Assembly (NCBI GenBank): GCA_039000515.1
Contig: JBCFYV010000012.1
Span: 37,651,407 to 37,715,406 of the forward strand
DNA from: Timema cristinae
Taxonomy: Eukaryota > Arthropoda > Insecta > Phasmatodea > Timematidae
DNA length: 64,000 nt
Direction: 5' to 3'
Made by a program: the position numbers and the translations under genes. How positions within the stretch are numbered: the first letter of the stretch is position 1; every line of letters starts with the position of its first letter. A model generated the notes under the pieces. It did no database searches, was not told the origin of the DNA, and worked only from the letters and a program-made list of their open reading frames with translations. Shown in pieces: positions 11,160-22,477 of the stretch.

Positions 11160-12720
11160 GAACTCAGCACGGACTTTCTTGCTCTATTGTTAAAAATGGA
11201 GATATTTACCTCAAAACTAAGAATATATGTGAAAAGAAATAATATACACTAGCAAACCCGAGCATAAATTGCACTATATTTATTTAAAACATTTTTCGAG
11301 TTTCAGTTTTAAATTTTATAATTTTATTTTTAAAGAATTAATGTCCTCATTTGAATTTTTGGTACCAATAAAAAAGATCGATATTGGGTCAACAAAGGTC
11401 AACACTTAGGATTAAAATATCGACTTTCAGTTAAAATGTTTGACATTTTATTAGGTGCTGCAAATCTTCATTGCTATAAAATTCCTCATTTATAAATTTT
11501 GACAAATAAAAAATGTAAATATTGATTATGGAGTCTAAAATGGAGACTTATTATTGTTGTACAAACATTTTTCCTAAGAAGTTTAAGGAAAAATAACATA
11601 AAGCTTTTTGAGAGACAATTATGTTTAATTTATCTATGGCATTGGAGAATTATTGCGTTAAAACTTAAGTAGTAAATCTGAACAACTAAAGCTCACAAAA
11701 TTGTATTAATATATTTGCGAATATCTAAGAAACTGTTAGTTTTATAAAAAAAAATCAAATAAAAGTTTTTTATTTTTAATAACAGGCCTATTACAATTTT
11801 GCTACCACAAGCTATTTAGTATCTCAAATAGTTGCGGATGTACGGAAATTTCCGCTTCTGTAAAGTACCCCTAAAATTCATTCTTAGTGAAAAATAGAAA
11901 TAGCCATTTTATTTGTAATGTAATCTTAATCAACGCCTAGATACAAATTTTAATCAAAATCGTTTGAGCCGATTTTGATAAAATCGATTTTTCTCTTTTC
12001 GCTTTTTATTAATCTACTCTTAATTATAGGGTTAAACAGACACACAGAAAGATGACATTGAAAAAAACACTTTTTAAGGTTTGAGGGGTTATGAGACGTC
12101 AACATACATCAAAATTTTGGGTTAGATTTTTATTAAGGTTGCAATACTTTACCTTTAGTGTTCGAAAAGTTAAAATATATATATTTTCGTATAACTAGAA
12201 AGTTATTGGTTTTATATAAATATGCTTCAAATAAAGGATTTGTATTATAAATAACCCTACACATTTGCAATGATTAGTAATTTCATATCTCTAAGAGTTA
12301 CGCAGATATGATAAAAAAATTAAAAAATTACGCAACATACCGGAACCCTTAAAGTAATTTTACCGAAATATTGAGAGTAGCTATTTTGTTTGGATTATTT
12401 ATAAAGGTTTAAAAATGAAATTTAATCAAATTCCTTAGAACCAATTTTGAGAAAATATAATTTTTCTCTTTTTTCCCTTCAGTAAACTACCCTTAAATTT
12501 AGGGCTAGGTAGCCATTTCCAAAAATCTCTTGGGGTAATACTAATAAAACCCTAGCTACCAAGTTTTAGCCTGATCGGTTAAATAGTTTAGGTTCTAGTC
12601 CGAGGAACAAACAGACAGAAATTCAAAAAAACACTTTTTTCGATTCGGAGGAGGGGAGGGGGGTCATGAAATGTCAACATTAATAAATATCTCGATTTTT
12701 TTACGATCACAATATTTTCT
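11160..12720. repeat. Diverged AT-rich dispersed repeat, at least two internal copies
   Basis: Two related segments, about 11,690-12,060 and 12,280-12,640. Both contain a TTTTTCTCTTTT... part, a 'TAAACTACCCTTAA' or 'TAATCTACTCTTAA' part and an ACAAACAGACAGAAAT or ACAGACACACAGAAAG part. Similar phrases on the other strand occur at 20.3-21.2 and 34.8-35.5 kb (TTAAGGGTAGTTTACTGATG, TCTGTCTGT, GTTCAAACTTGATAT). An old, high-copy noncoding repeat; type unknown. Confidence 0.5.
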
Positions 12721-13537
12721 CTACCTGTAATATAGCGAGAAAGTAAAAAGGGTTACCAAACGATCCTAATAACACTTCCAGCCAATGTTTACAATGAAAA
12801 ACTTTCTGCTAGCTGTCACTTATCTTCACTCTCGCCGTAGATTAGCTATAGCTAATATGTTGTAAGACACCATCTCTAAATAGTTAAAAAAATAATTCAG
12901 ATACCACTTGAGATCGAATAGTTCGGTCATGAAAAGGTTGTATTTATTGTATTCAATTAAATATGTATTTTATTTAATATCTGTCGACCCTTATGTTCTA
13001 CATGTTTATCAGATATTCTAAATACTTTATACTACAGGCTATATACTTAAAATACTGGTTGGCTGTACATTTTTTGTTGCCATCTCACAATGACGTTTCA
13101 TATCCTCTCTCCAGATGTATTTCATGGTAGGTAACCATGTTTCTTTACTGTACGAAAATAAGGGAAAATAATACTTGAGCTCATCGTCAGTATTAATGTT
13201 GTAACAATATTTTTCTTTAAGTTGTACTAAAAATTCTTTGTTCAAGGGACTTTTAAAATATCTGTAAATGATGTGTTATTAAATGTTAAAAAAACTATAA
13301 CTTTGTGCTTATATTATTTTATTCAAATTTGATTTGCCTCATCAATGTCCCATCAGGTAATTGCTATCCTTAAAATTATTAGTTCAATTTTTTTTAGACA
13401 TAAGTTAATCAAATTCCACCCTTAACAGAATTGTTTGTATACATGTGGTTATAATTCAAATCAAATCATTTTGTACCACTTTTCTTCGTACTTTAAAAAT
13501 GCCAACATATTATGTGTTAAATATTAAAGTATCATAA
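12721..13537. other. Non-genic stretch
   Basis: AT-rich. A 68-codon minus-strand frame (13039-13245) has mixed composition but no domain I recognise and no clear splice signals. No repeat family assigned. Confidence 0.4.
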
Positions 13538-14079
13538 TTAACACTAGAAAGCCCGAAGCGGTAATTTTAACCGTTTTAAGAATACATAGTTTCATAACAT
13601 CTGTAATTGTTAAAGGAACAAATTGGTACCGTGTGACTTCCCATAAAATAGGTTTTTACATGTTATACATAAATCACTTCGCTCATAAATAAATAGAACT
13701 GGCTGTAAGAAACATTATACCTAGAAGACCCAAGAGCTTTCAATTTGACTGCTGTAAATTCAGGGGCTGTAAGTGCAGGATGACATATTTAAAAAATACT
13801 GCATAGTGCTAAACAGTGAACAGCAATATTATTATATTGTAAAATCATATTTGTCACAAATCTATGTTTATATTGTTATGACGGTTTATTGCGAAGCAGC
13901 GTAGTGTGAATAGGAACAGAATTCTTAGAAGCACGGTGATCGGTGAATTTTTCTATTATTATCTCAGGAAAGACGAGATGCATCCTGCAAACAAATTCTT
14001 GCCAGAAAATTTTATTTAGAAGCTCATACAGTCATACTCCAAGAAAGAGCAAAATATTACTATACTCCTTTACATTATT

Positions 14080-14671
14080 GAAGCTGGCACGGAGACTGAA
14101 AGCAGAGGTAACGAGCATTGAAAGGACAGGGTCCGTGAAGACATCTAAAACTCTGTTGTACGAGATCACTGTCCTCAAAGCTCATCCTGCTATTGAGCAC
14201 GCTTCACCCAAGTGTTGAGATACGTGCGATTATTGAAAAGAATCTCTCAGAAACAGTGGAGTTCTATAGCTCTACAAAGTATGGCGTTGACATAGTCAGC
14301 TTATAAGTAATCTGTAAGAGCCGCTTCTCGGAGATGGCCAATGTATGTTTTATACAAAATCTTTGCCCTAAAGGCACTCAATGCTTGGGTAATTTACAAG
14401 GAGGTCATAAGTCAGATAATCTCTCGGCACAAATGTATGCTTCAAAAGGTGAACGAGCTAAAAACAAAACCACAAACAGCGTTGTTGTCAAGGAATTGCT
14501 GCAAGCACTAATAACAAATTTGTTGACAGTTATTCCACCTGAAACAAAGCTGTCAGTGGAAATTGTTCAGCCACAGTCATAACAACCGTAACTTGTCTCA
14601 AGTATCTGGAGAGTCTGTGAGCCTTGTCCATTTGTCAAATATCCCATTTTTTACAATTATTGTGGTATAAA
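14080..14671 (+). pseudogene. piggyBac transposase, C-terminal part, broken
   Basis: Remnant of a piggyBac-family DDE transposase, the enzyme that cuts and pastes the element at TTAA sites. In one frame, codons at 14187 read LLSTLHPSVEI and codons at 14256-14291 read VEFYSSTKYGVD, the family's typical '(E)xYNxTKGGVDxxD' stretch, here with the first G of GGVD replaced by Y. A stop follows a few codons later. The next conserved block, RRWPMYVLYKI...LNAWVIYKE (14329 onward), lies in another frame, so there is at least one frameshift. Further on, CEPC (about 14613) could belong to the cysteine-rich C-terminal domain. The N-terminal half and most catalytic aspartates are not recognisable. Not functional. 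Confidence 0.75.
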
Positions 14672-15940
14672 TGTAACCCCCCTTCATATGATTTGATAGG
14701 TTCAAATTACAATAAATAAAAGGTAGGTAAGTTACAAGAGAGTTTATTTTATTCTACAAACAACTAGCAGACATACAAGAGCGAGGCACTCTAGGAAAGT
14801 CGAGTGACAGGCCGATAAGGGCCAAAGTAAACAATAAATAAAGGGGCAAGACCCTAAGTCGTTAAGAGAAAACAGAAAGATTAATACCGACGTAGTCATA
14901 ATTAAATTGACCCTCGCAGAAGGCGACTAACCTAGCAGGAAAGTTAAATACAAGTAATAGGTATAGGTCTACACGACCTGGCGATGCCGACACTATATTG
15001 ACATAAGTATGAAGTTTTATAATAGACTGCCATTGTAAGGCGCGACAGAGAAAATGATTTACCTAAACCTAACCTGTTACAATAGATCCCAATCAAATTA
15101 GTTCAATCTAATTATTATTATTGTAATAACCAATGTGCTGGGTGCACGGGCTCGCGCCCCCCGAGTTGAGTAACAATTTAAAAAGAATCACAATCGTAAC
15201 AAATCTTTAACTTTTAGCAAGCAGAACAACTATTTTAAAATAAGTTACACGTTAAACAGAAATAATTAGCGCCCCAAGATGGCGCCATGCTAAAGTTCCA
15301 ACCCGTCCGTGAGGCGGACACAACGTTAAGTACAAAGAAAAAAGCTAGCGCATAAACCATAATGGCTGACAGGCAAATCCTGCAGTCTCAGAGAAATATA
15401 GCTATTAGTAATCATGATTTATATTTAAAGATGAAACTTAAATTTTGAACAATTTAACCCAAACATAATTTAGAAAACGTCGAACAACGACCTACGTCTA
15501 AATCTAAGACAAGTGTCTCACCTAATCGAGTGCAGAGAAATGAGTGACATCACTACACAGTCCAGCCGTTATATACTGTACAAAGTCAATCACGTGTTCA
15601 CAAACGGCGGGAATCACACTGGGACGAAGGGAGAGGGGTGTACGTTGCTTCGACAGAAATCTCGATTATTCTCGTGATAATTTCAAATCACGCGCCGGTG
15701 GATGAGTCTTGTTTCACTCGAACACAACCGTCGGCGCATACGGGTTAGCGCATCTTGATGTTCAATTGTCCGAGTCTTGCTCTAATCGGGCCTCGAGCCA
15801 CGGGCGGTCAGTAAGCCGCGTGATGTTGAGTGGAGTTGAGTGCGCGTGTTTCATGAAGTCGAGATCCAGCCCAGTCAAAGGGGACCAGATCAGGTGAGCC
15901 AGATCGTCCATGTTTGCATTATGTCTGTGACAACGTCACA
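14672..15940. mobile_element. Probable solo LTR (1,269 bp)
   Basis: The sequence starts TGTAACCCCCC and ends CAACGTCACA, giving the canonical TG...CA ends, and it is flanked by TAAA on both sides (14668-14671 and 15941-15944), the duplication size usual for Gypsy-type elements. It is clearly richer in G+C than the surroundings. No internal retroviral-type coding region and no second LTR are present. Orientation is uncertain; minus is slightly favoured because its 3' end would then read GGGGGGTTACA. A short frame at 15709-15897 has no recognisable domain. Confidence 0.55.
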
Positions 15941-15944
15941 TAAA

Positions 15945-16354
15945 TATATGTATTTATTGTACTGTACATACCTGATATATACATAATGCATTCTAACTAT
16001 ACATATTGTAAATTTCTAGTAGATTTTTTAAAGGTTCAGTACCACATATTATTGTCATAATTAGCCTTACGCGATGTTAAATATATAATGTGAGGTAAAT
16101 GTAACAAGCAATTTTAAATTATTATTATTATTTTTATTATCTTCATAGTCAAGCATAATAAACTATGTACAATCTTAATGGCTGAACTGTTATATTCCTA
16201 CAAATTGTATTCCAACTATAGATTCCTAAGAATTTCAAGTCCTAGAATTCTATTTGTCCTTATATGATATACTATAATAGTTAATTTTTCATGATATATG
16301 TTTTTAGGTATTCCAGAATAACATATGCAGGTGTCCCAAAATGTACTGTTCAGT
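15945..16354. other. AT-rich remainder of the piggyBac interior
   Basis: No reading frame or second repeat family seen; by position it is probably old piggyBac interior or 3' sequence. Confidence 0.35.
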
Positions 16355-16736
16355 AAGGCCATGTATACACAGGCAACAAATTGTCTAAAACTTTTTTGTC
16401 GCTACCTTTCTGGCTAGCAACTGCAAAGCAATAGATTAACGACGAAACACTCGCGTCGTCGGTGTGTGTTCACAGGGAACATATTTGTTGACAGGAAAAA
16501 CAAAATTCCATAACATTACATTACATCTATAATCATAATGAACGTAGAATAAGTAGGTTCTATCTTTGGTCTTGTAGCCTGCAATAGAAAACGACGAGGA
16601 AGCGAACGTCACCTTTAGTTACACCCCATTTACAGTGAAAGACTTTCTCTTGAAACATTACATTCAAACTTATTGAATGTATTGTAACGACAAAAAAAGT
16701 GCTTAGAAATTTTGTCGACTGTATACACATAGCCAA
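16355..16736. mobile_element. MITE with ~50-bp terminal inverted repeats
   Basis: The left end GGCCATGTATACACAGGCAA and the right end (read on the minus strand) GGCTATGTGTATACAGTCGA match. Similarity continues for about 50 bp, including a T-run and TTTGTCGCTACC/TTTGTCGTTAC. The GGCC...ACAC style of terminus recalls PIF/Harbinger elements, but no clear 3-bp duplication is seen (a TA on both sides is possible). It has no coding capacity. Confidence 0.65.
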
Positions 16737-16744
16737 TATCACGT

Positions 16745-16938
16745 TCGTAGCCTCGTTGAAGTTCTTCCTATAACAGGGGTTGGAAATGTCCACACCGGGC
16801 CTGAAAACATGTGTATATCCGCCTCTTCATATGTTGTGATATGATATTATATGAAGAGCTGTGTCCAGATATGTCTTCAGGCCCTTTAGGGACATTTCAA
16901 ACACCTGTTATAGGAATAACTGCAATGAGGTAGGTGGT
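16745..16938. repeat. Near-perfect long palindrome (foldback element)
   Basis: Two arms of about 90 bp face each other around position 16840. Left-arm landmarks are TTCCTATAACAGG, GAAATGTCC, GGGCCTGAA and CTCTTCATAT. The right arm has their reverse complements in mirror order. It could extrude or fold into a long hairpin. It directly follows the MITE and lies inside the piggyBac remnant. Confidence 0.75.
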
Positions 16939-17159
16939 AATTACTGCACGGTAACTTTGGGAAACCCTGTATAAATTAATGTTAATGGAAATAAATCTCC
17001 AGCCATCATCCAAAAGTATGCTACAAAACTCTAAGACATATATTTAAAGAATTGGTGCATATTGCTTTTTTTTTATGAGAAGTGGTCGACATGATCGCTG
17101 ATGGGCTTTCTAGGTATAATCTATGCATGTGCTTGGGCCTCCTAGTATATAATTTGACA

Positions 17160-17945
17160 AGTATGGAGAAATAATTTAGGGTAAAATAGTAAAAGGGTTA
17201 AAAAGTGCAAAAAGGGTAGTAAGAAAGTCTAATAGTTATTTTTAAAGAAAGGGTGTAGAAAATGTAAAAATGACTTAAAGGTTAAATAGGTTAAAAGGGG
17301 GAATAAGGGATAAAAGTTTTTTTTTTATTTTAGGTAAAAAAGGATTAAAAGTGCAAAAGGGGCAAACAAAGTAAAAAGTCAATACAACCAATTTTTTGTT
17401 GATTTTCTTACCACTTTAAAGCTACCACTTTTAAACTATCTACCATTTTTACACTTTTGGCGCTATTTTCCGTTTTGAATCTTTTAGCCCCCATAGCCCT
17501 TTTCGTAATTTTGCTCGTTTTGCACTTTTTACCCTATTTATCTCTTTTTATCCCTTTTAACCCTTATATCTCGTTTACCCTTTTTGCCTTTAGGTACATT
17601 TTGCCCTTTTAACCATTTTATCCCATTTTATTAGTTATACCCTTTTAACAATTTTTTACACTTTTTAGATATTTCACCCTTTTTATTTACCAATTTTACC
17701 TCTTTTTAAATTTATTAGTTTTTCTTTTTTACACTTTTTATTCTTTTTGTATTTTTACACCTTTTTACATGAAGAACCTGGTTTTGGATGGGAGAAATAT
17801 TTTAGCATAAAGAAAGTTAAAAATGAAAAAAAAAAAATCAAAAGGGTAAAAAGAGCAAAAAGTAAATCAAATACAAATAAATATGGTATTAAGTTAAAAA
17901 GGGGTAAAAACACCATAAAATTAGTGTTTTATAAACGTTGCATCA
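17160..17945. repeat. Purine/pyrimidine strand-switching low-complexity tract
   Basis: From about 17,160 to 17,350 the plus strand is made of AAAAGGG-like decamers (GGTTAAAAAGTGC...). From 17,390 to 17,760 it is the complement style (TTTTACCCTTTTT). From 17,820 to 17,930 it is purine-rich again. It therefore forms facing degenerate inverted arrays of a ~10-bp motif. The 68-codon frame at 17747-17953 is lysine-rich low complexity. Confidence 0.7.
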
Positions 17946-17999
17946 AATTCTAGCTATTCCATTTTCCGGGATTCAATTTTGAAATGTGATAACTTCAAT

Positions 18000-19330
18000 T
18001 TTATATAATACCAAAAAGTTGTTTTTAGATTAGTTTTATGAATCTTATGGGAACCCCCTTTCTCCATTTGCAGCTTCTTCATTTTTAAATTTAAGAATAA
18101 GACTAATGGGTGTTTGGGGTGTTTCTTATACCCGTCTGACCAATTTTAATCTTCTGCTACAAGGAAAAGTAATTTATTATTTTAGTTTTGTGAATTTTAA
18201 AACATCATTAGCCCCTTTTCTAATTAGTAAACATTTAATACTTATTTTGTTACTGTACCACTACATTTCTGGCAAATTTGAATTTTCTGGCTTACATAGT
18301 AGTTTTTTTTTTACCTAACCCTCCTGCCCCCTACCATATTTTTTCCATTTAAAATTTCAAGTCTTTCTGGTTATTCGGAGTACACTTTATATATTATTCC
18401 CTAGATTCAGTTTCATACCACACGGAAAAATAATGATTTGTATTATTTTTGGAAATTGTAAACATCCCTCCCCCCTTTCCATTTAAACACCTTCCCCTTA
18501 GAAACTTCCAATTTGTAGATGATTTTGATTATCTGGAGTTGTCCTTCTAACTGCCTACCAAATTTAAATTTATAATTTCCCTAAATTTGTGTTTTTTCTG
18601 TTAAGGAACCCGAGCCCCACTCCCCTTTCCCTATGTATCAAAGTCCCAACTAAATATTTAACATTTTCAGCCCTTAATATTTAATTGGCATGGTACTTTT
18701 ACCTGTCTGAAAAATTTCCGTTTTCTACCTCACTGGGAAGTAGTTGCTTACTTTTAGTTTTAGAAATTTTGAACCCCTCAGCCATTTTTCTTTATTTCAA
18801 AATTGGAAATTTCAAATTTTAAGATCCATTCTTGTATCTCTACTTGTCTCCCCAATTTTAATTTTCTACCTTATATAAAAAGATTTCTTCAAACTATAAT
18901 TTCCCCATTTTAGATTTTTTTGGTTATATGGGACAATCCTGCTACCTTCTTGCCAATCAAAATTTCATGTTTCTAAGGTTTGAAGAAATAGGTGATAAGA
19001 GAGTCAGTGAGTCGCACACGTTTTGACCTAAGGGATGAAATTTGAAAAACTCTCACAACCATCTAACCCAATTCTAGAAAATAACCTTTTTAAAATGTTA
19101 AGGCTTCCTGTTCACCGGTTCAAAAGATACACAAGTGAGCGTTAAAGCTCTAAACCATCCTTTTTCACCACTTAGTAGTCAAATTTCCACCCATCTTATC
19201 TCTTGCCTAGGGCCTAAAAGAAACCTTCACTCAATATTTCAAGTTTACAGAGTCAGGAGTTGGAGATATACTGTGATGAGTTAGTTGGGGAGTTAGTTTT
19301 GCCTTTTATTATATAGATACACCCATTTCT
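18000..19330. repeat. Degenerate tandem repeat of ~145 bp, six or more units
   Basis: Units recur at about 18205, 18320, 18465, 18606, 18770 and 18897. Each joins a C-rich part (CCCTCCCCCCTTTCCATTT style), AAATTTCAAGTTTT, a TTTGGTTAT-TGGG part, and ACCTGCCAAATTTTAATTTTCTACC. It ends with a part containing GAGAGTCAGTGAGTC and a final AGTTTTGCCTTTTATTATATAG. Similar endings are common in old noncoding dispersed repeats. No coding frame. Confidence 0.6.
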
Positions 19331-20080
19331 AGTACTTAAAATTACGATAAAACGGCTGAATTGATTTATAAAACCGAACAAATATTTTAAATACAAGGGG
19401 TTCATGATGTCATCACATTTTCAGCTTTTCTGCTATTTGGGCAGTGGCATATCTGTACCGTAGTGCTTTGATTATATCATTATAAATAAACCCTGTTTTG
19501 TGTCCGATTGCATATCGGCAAATAAAATATTAAACTTTGTTTAAAAATCGCAATTCAATTCTTAATTGAGTGGGTATGGTGTACAAAATACCAAGAACGT
19601 AGAGACTATGGGCCTATTTTGTAAAATAAAATTAGATTTATAAACTGCAGCCCTTTTAAATTTATAATGACTGTAAATTGATGTGTTATAAAAATTTCCA
19701 AAATCAAGACCTTGCCCTAAAAATAAGAGATAAACAAAAAAAATCCCTCGGTTAGAGGTACGCTCTCGTCATTCCAGCGGCAACACCCAGTTATATCAGA
19801 CATCTTGGAGGTGAACAATGTGCAGCTGGTTTGTTAGTATATATATATATATATATAGTTAAAAACAGGAATGGATCTGTATCTTAGCACGGTTTTAAAA
19901 TATTTAATTGCATGTCAACTGCTCGTGAGATACATACATTATTCTGCTGGTTTTACAACTCCTTGCTCAAGATGAGTTAAGTTGAGGCCAAACAAGAGGT
20001 AGGATCAGGGGTGCAGAATGTGATTGGATAATATTTTACGAGAAATAATTTAGTGAGGAAAAGCTATAAGATAATATATT
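19331..20080. other. AT-rich non-genic stretch
   Basis: Nothing recognised apart from a short (TA)n run near 19838-19857. Confidence 0.45.
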
Positions 20081-20192
20081 TTTCAGACAGGTAAAAGTAC
20101 CATGCCAATTAAATATTAAGGGCTGAAAATGTTAAATATTTAGTTGTGACTTTGATACATAGGGAAAGGGAAGTAGGGGTCGGGTTCCTTAT
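20081..20192 (-). repeat. Inverted copy of 18602-18713
   Basis: About 110 bp that is the reverse complement of part of the 145-bp repeat (landmarks GATACATAGGGAAAGGGAAG, TAAGGGCTGAAAATG and CAGACAGGTAAAAGTACC), with only a few mismatches by eye. It is much closer than neighbouring units are to one another. Confidence 0.8.
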
Positions 20193-20412
20193 ATGTTACA
20201 TAGATGTTACATTTTCTCGATTTAATCTTTTCTTTTACAAATCAAGATAAAGTATCGTAATTGTGAATATATTGTGATATTATGATGAATCTTTACGTTT
20301 AATTTGTACCCGAAAATAAAACCCTAGATTTTACGATTTTTTTCATCTTTCTGTCCCTTGCCATGGACCCGAAACAGTCAAACGGATATCGTTCAAACTT
20401 AATATCTAAATT

Positions 20413-20556
20413 GGAATGCCAGGCCTCCACCGTGATTAGGATCCCACGTTAAACTGTAGGTCCTCCATTTCATCTCACAATCACCCTACCATTACATATT
20501 AGTGTAAATGCGTATAACCCGAACGGGTAGTAAGATGCGATGCTAATAATATTAAT
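20413..20556 (+). mobile_element. SINE, group A, 5'-truncated, with 12-bp target duplication
   Basis: Starts within the body at GGAATGCCAGGCCTCCACCG and runs to the shared tail and an (AAT)-rich end. It is flanked by perfect AATATCTAAATT at 20401-20412 and 20557-20568. A truncated 5' end with a target duplication is the signature of target-primed reverse transcription by a LINE. It inserted into the dispersed repeat around 20.3-20.6 kb. Confidence 0.9.
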
Positions 20557-20568
20557 AATATCTAAATT

Positions 20569-21190
20569 TTATAAAGCTATACTTTGGTAGGTTTTTTATT
20601 TTGACCCTAGCTCTTCAATTAATAGTAGTCTACTGAAGAGTAATTTTTTTTTAATTACACATTTTTCAAAAATGTTCTAGTAATTTTGTTTAAAATGCGT
20701 ATCTAGGATTTGTTATACATGAAAATTACACTATATCCTTGGATTTTGGGCAAGCATTCGTTGTAGGTTAGTTTATTACTGATTAAAAAAAAAATAGAAC
20801 AAATTTGAAATATTTTTTAAATTACTCTAACGATTTGCTCCCAAATGGATATCTTGTGAGTGTTTGACTTTATAAACTATACAGTACAATACACTTGCTT
20901 TTTTGATAACAATTCGTTTAAGGCTAGTTCGCGAATAAACGCCTTTTCAAATATTTGAAACATTTAAAAAATGGCTTAAGTGATTTGATTCCAAATGTGT
21001 ATTTTGAGAATATTTGACATCACAACACTGTATACATGTTTTTAGGGTAAAAACTCTTTTTATGACGGATTTAAAAAAATTGAACTATTTTAATAATGGC
21101 TTTATTGATTTGGTTTTAAAGATTATGCTGCGAGTGTTCGACATGACAATAACACTTTATACTTGTTACTCTCAGGATAAACGGTGGGTA
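20569..21190. repeat. Degenerate ~145-bp tandem repeat of a dispersed family
   Basis: Units begin near 20660, 20800, 20940 and 21080. Each contains ATTTTTAAAATGGCTTTAAT-like sequence, GATTTGGTT, AAATGTGTATCT, TTTGACAT and a GGGTAAAAAC-like end. The same unit builds 34.96-35.50 kb. The 85-codon frame at 21014-21271 is a by-product of this repeat. Confidence 0.6.
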
Positions 21191-21754
21191 AGAATCTGGA
21201 CATATATTACGTCTTGCGGAACATTCTGCATCCCTGACCCGCTTGAGAAGATCCCGGCGCATGCGAACTAGGGACGGAGAAACCAGTTTCTTGTAAGTAA
21301 TGGAAAACTAGCGAGAAAAACAGCTGATACACCTCGGGGGGGGGGGTCAGTTCCCCCTCGGATATTAATTAAAACAAAGATGACGGTTAGTGCTATATTT
21401 TCATGGAAATAGAGACCAAGATGGCAGCCTACTTGTACCGCCCTGGGGTCAGTGGGGAGAAGAGGGTTTCATCTTAGGAGTAATGTGTTTGGGTAGAGCG
21501 CGCGTCAGCGTGTGTGCAAGGTCGTTTGTGAAGGCAGTTCAAATACTAGTTGTGTGTGGTTAATTGATATACCAGTGGCGTGAATAGAGGGGGATTTAAA
21601 AATATCTTACTCTTTAGATTGATAGATCTACACTTATCAGGAGTGCCACGTACCTGAAAAGAAGGGAGAGTTGGAAAAACACAGTATATTATTTTGTGTA
21701 TGCCAAAAATGTCATGGCCTGCCTAGAAAATGCCATGACACACCCGTTGAGAAT
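21191..21754. other. Unassigned, mildly GC-richer stretch
   Basis: Contains a G-run (21338-21346), AAGATGGCAGCC and GAGCGCGCGTCAGCGTG. No reading frame of note, and no repeat family recognised. It could be an old transposon or host regulatory sequence; I cannot decide. Confidence 0.35.
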
Positions 21755-21858
21755 CATTGATTTGAGGTGTCACTCTCACAATATATTAGAATGCCAATGA
21801 CTGGTAAATCAGGGTTAGAATGCCGGTCGGGTGTACCAAGGGTGAGTTTTCATTTATG
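21755..21858 (+). mobile_element. SINE, group B, 5' half only
   Basis: The head (GAGGTGTCACTCTCACAATA) and box-B region are followed by CGGGTGTACCAAGGGTGAG, and the sequence then stops. A minus-strand LINE 3' end begins just after it, so the 3' half may have been displaced or lost there. Confidence 0.55.
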
Positions 21859-21889
21859 TTTATCACTGACTTTTACTTAAGCTTACTTA

Positions 21890-22045
21890 CTATATGGAGT
21901 TAGGAGCTCGAAAGTTCATTTCCGCACTTACAAAAGTAGGCCACATATCCCTATCTTGAGCTAGTTCTATCCAGTCCACCTCATTACACCCTCTCTCTTT
22001 CAGGTCCATTCTATTGTTATCCTCCAGTCTGCGTATAAGTCTATT
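21890..22045 (-). pseudogene. Non-LTR retrotransposon ORF2, extreme C-terminus
   Basis: On the minus strand an uninterrupted stretch ends at a stop codon (21890-21892). Reading toward it gives LEDNNRMDLKERGC, then DWIELAQDRDMW, then FVSAEMNFRAPNSI. The pattern 'W(E)DN...DL...DW..LAQDR..W...V..xMN.R.P' is the usual end of reverse-transcriptase ORFs of RTE/Jockey-like LINEs. Just after the stop there is a short AGTAAGTAAG tail, consistent with a LINE 3' terminus. The remainder is lost upstream (5' truncation). The clade cannot be fixed from 50 residues. Confidence 0.75.
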
Positions 22046-22124
22046 GTGTTTTTAAATTACTAATATTAATATATAATGTATTAATATTACGTATTAATAA
22101 CAAGGCTATGAACGGATTAATTCA

Positions 22125-22325
22125 AGGGATAAAAATGAATATGGTAGTTTAGAATTAATGCACCATCATTAGCGTGGAAATATATGGGAAAATCAGAAAG
22201 CTAAATCACAAATTGAAAATCCCCCGGTGAGCCCAGCTAAGCTTTGAACCCTGACCTCCTAATCATTGGTAATCCAGCCTATTGCAAGAGTGATGCCTTA
22301 GAACGTATTGCCACTAATTTGGGTA
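22125..22325 (-). mobile_element. SINE, group B, diverged, tail missing
   Basis: Minus-strand body (GCACCATCATTAGCGTGGA) and head (TTGAACCCTGACCTCC, ATTGCAAGAGTGATGCCTTAGA). The shared tail is absent. Confidence 0.5.
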
Positions 22326-22477
22326 CCTACTGATTATATGGAAAGACGACCGTGTTTACAAATGCTATCATCGTCAGAACCCACTAGAACTAGACCAGAG
22401 GATCGAATTAGAGTCCCCTAACACCTCAAAACATTGAACCCGGTTTCCTACGTAATACCTAACTTTATTTTACCGTG

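Larger units (their letters stand above)
13542..17155 (+). mobile_element. Decayed piggyBac-type transposon with nested insertions
   Basis: The left end follows a TTAA (13538-13541) and begins CACTAGAAAGCCCGAAG, like piggyBac termini. Related inverted motifs lie at the right (GGGCTTTCTAGGTATAA near 17104 and GGGCCTCCTAGTATATAA near 17136), with an internal direct relative at about 13710 (ATACCTAGAAGACCCAAG). Transposase remains occupy 14080-14671. A solo LTR (14672-15940), a MITE (16355-16736) and a foldback (16745-16938) have landed inside. The right boundary is uncertain because no clean TTAA was found there. Confidence 0.6.

Noticed and set aside
13039..13245. 68-codon minus-strand frame as a host exon
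   Set aside because: Composition is plausible, but no domain is recognised and no convincing splice sites or neighbours exist.
17747..17953. Lysine-rich small protein
   Set aside because: It arises from AAAAGGG low-complexity sequence.
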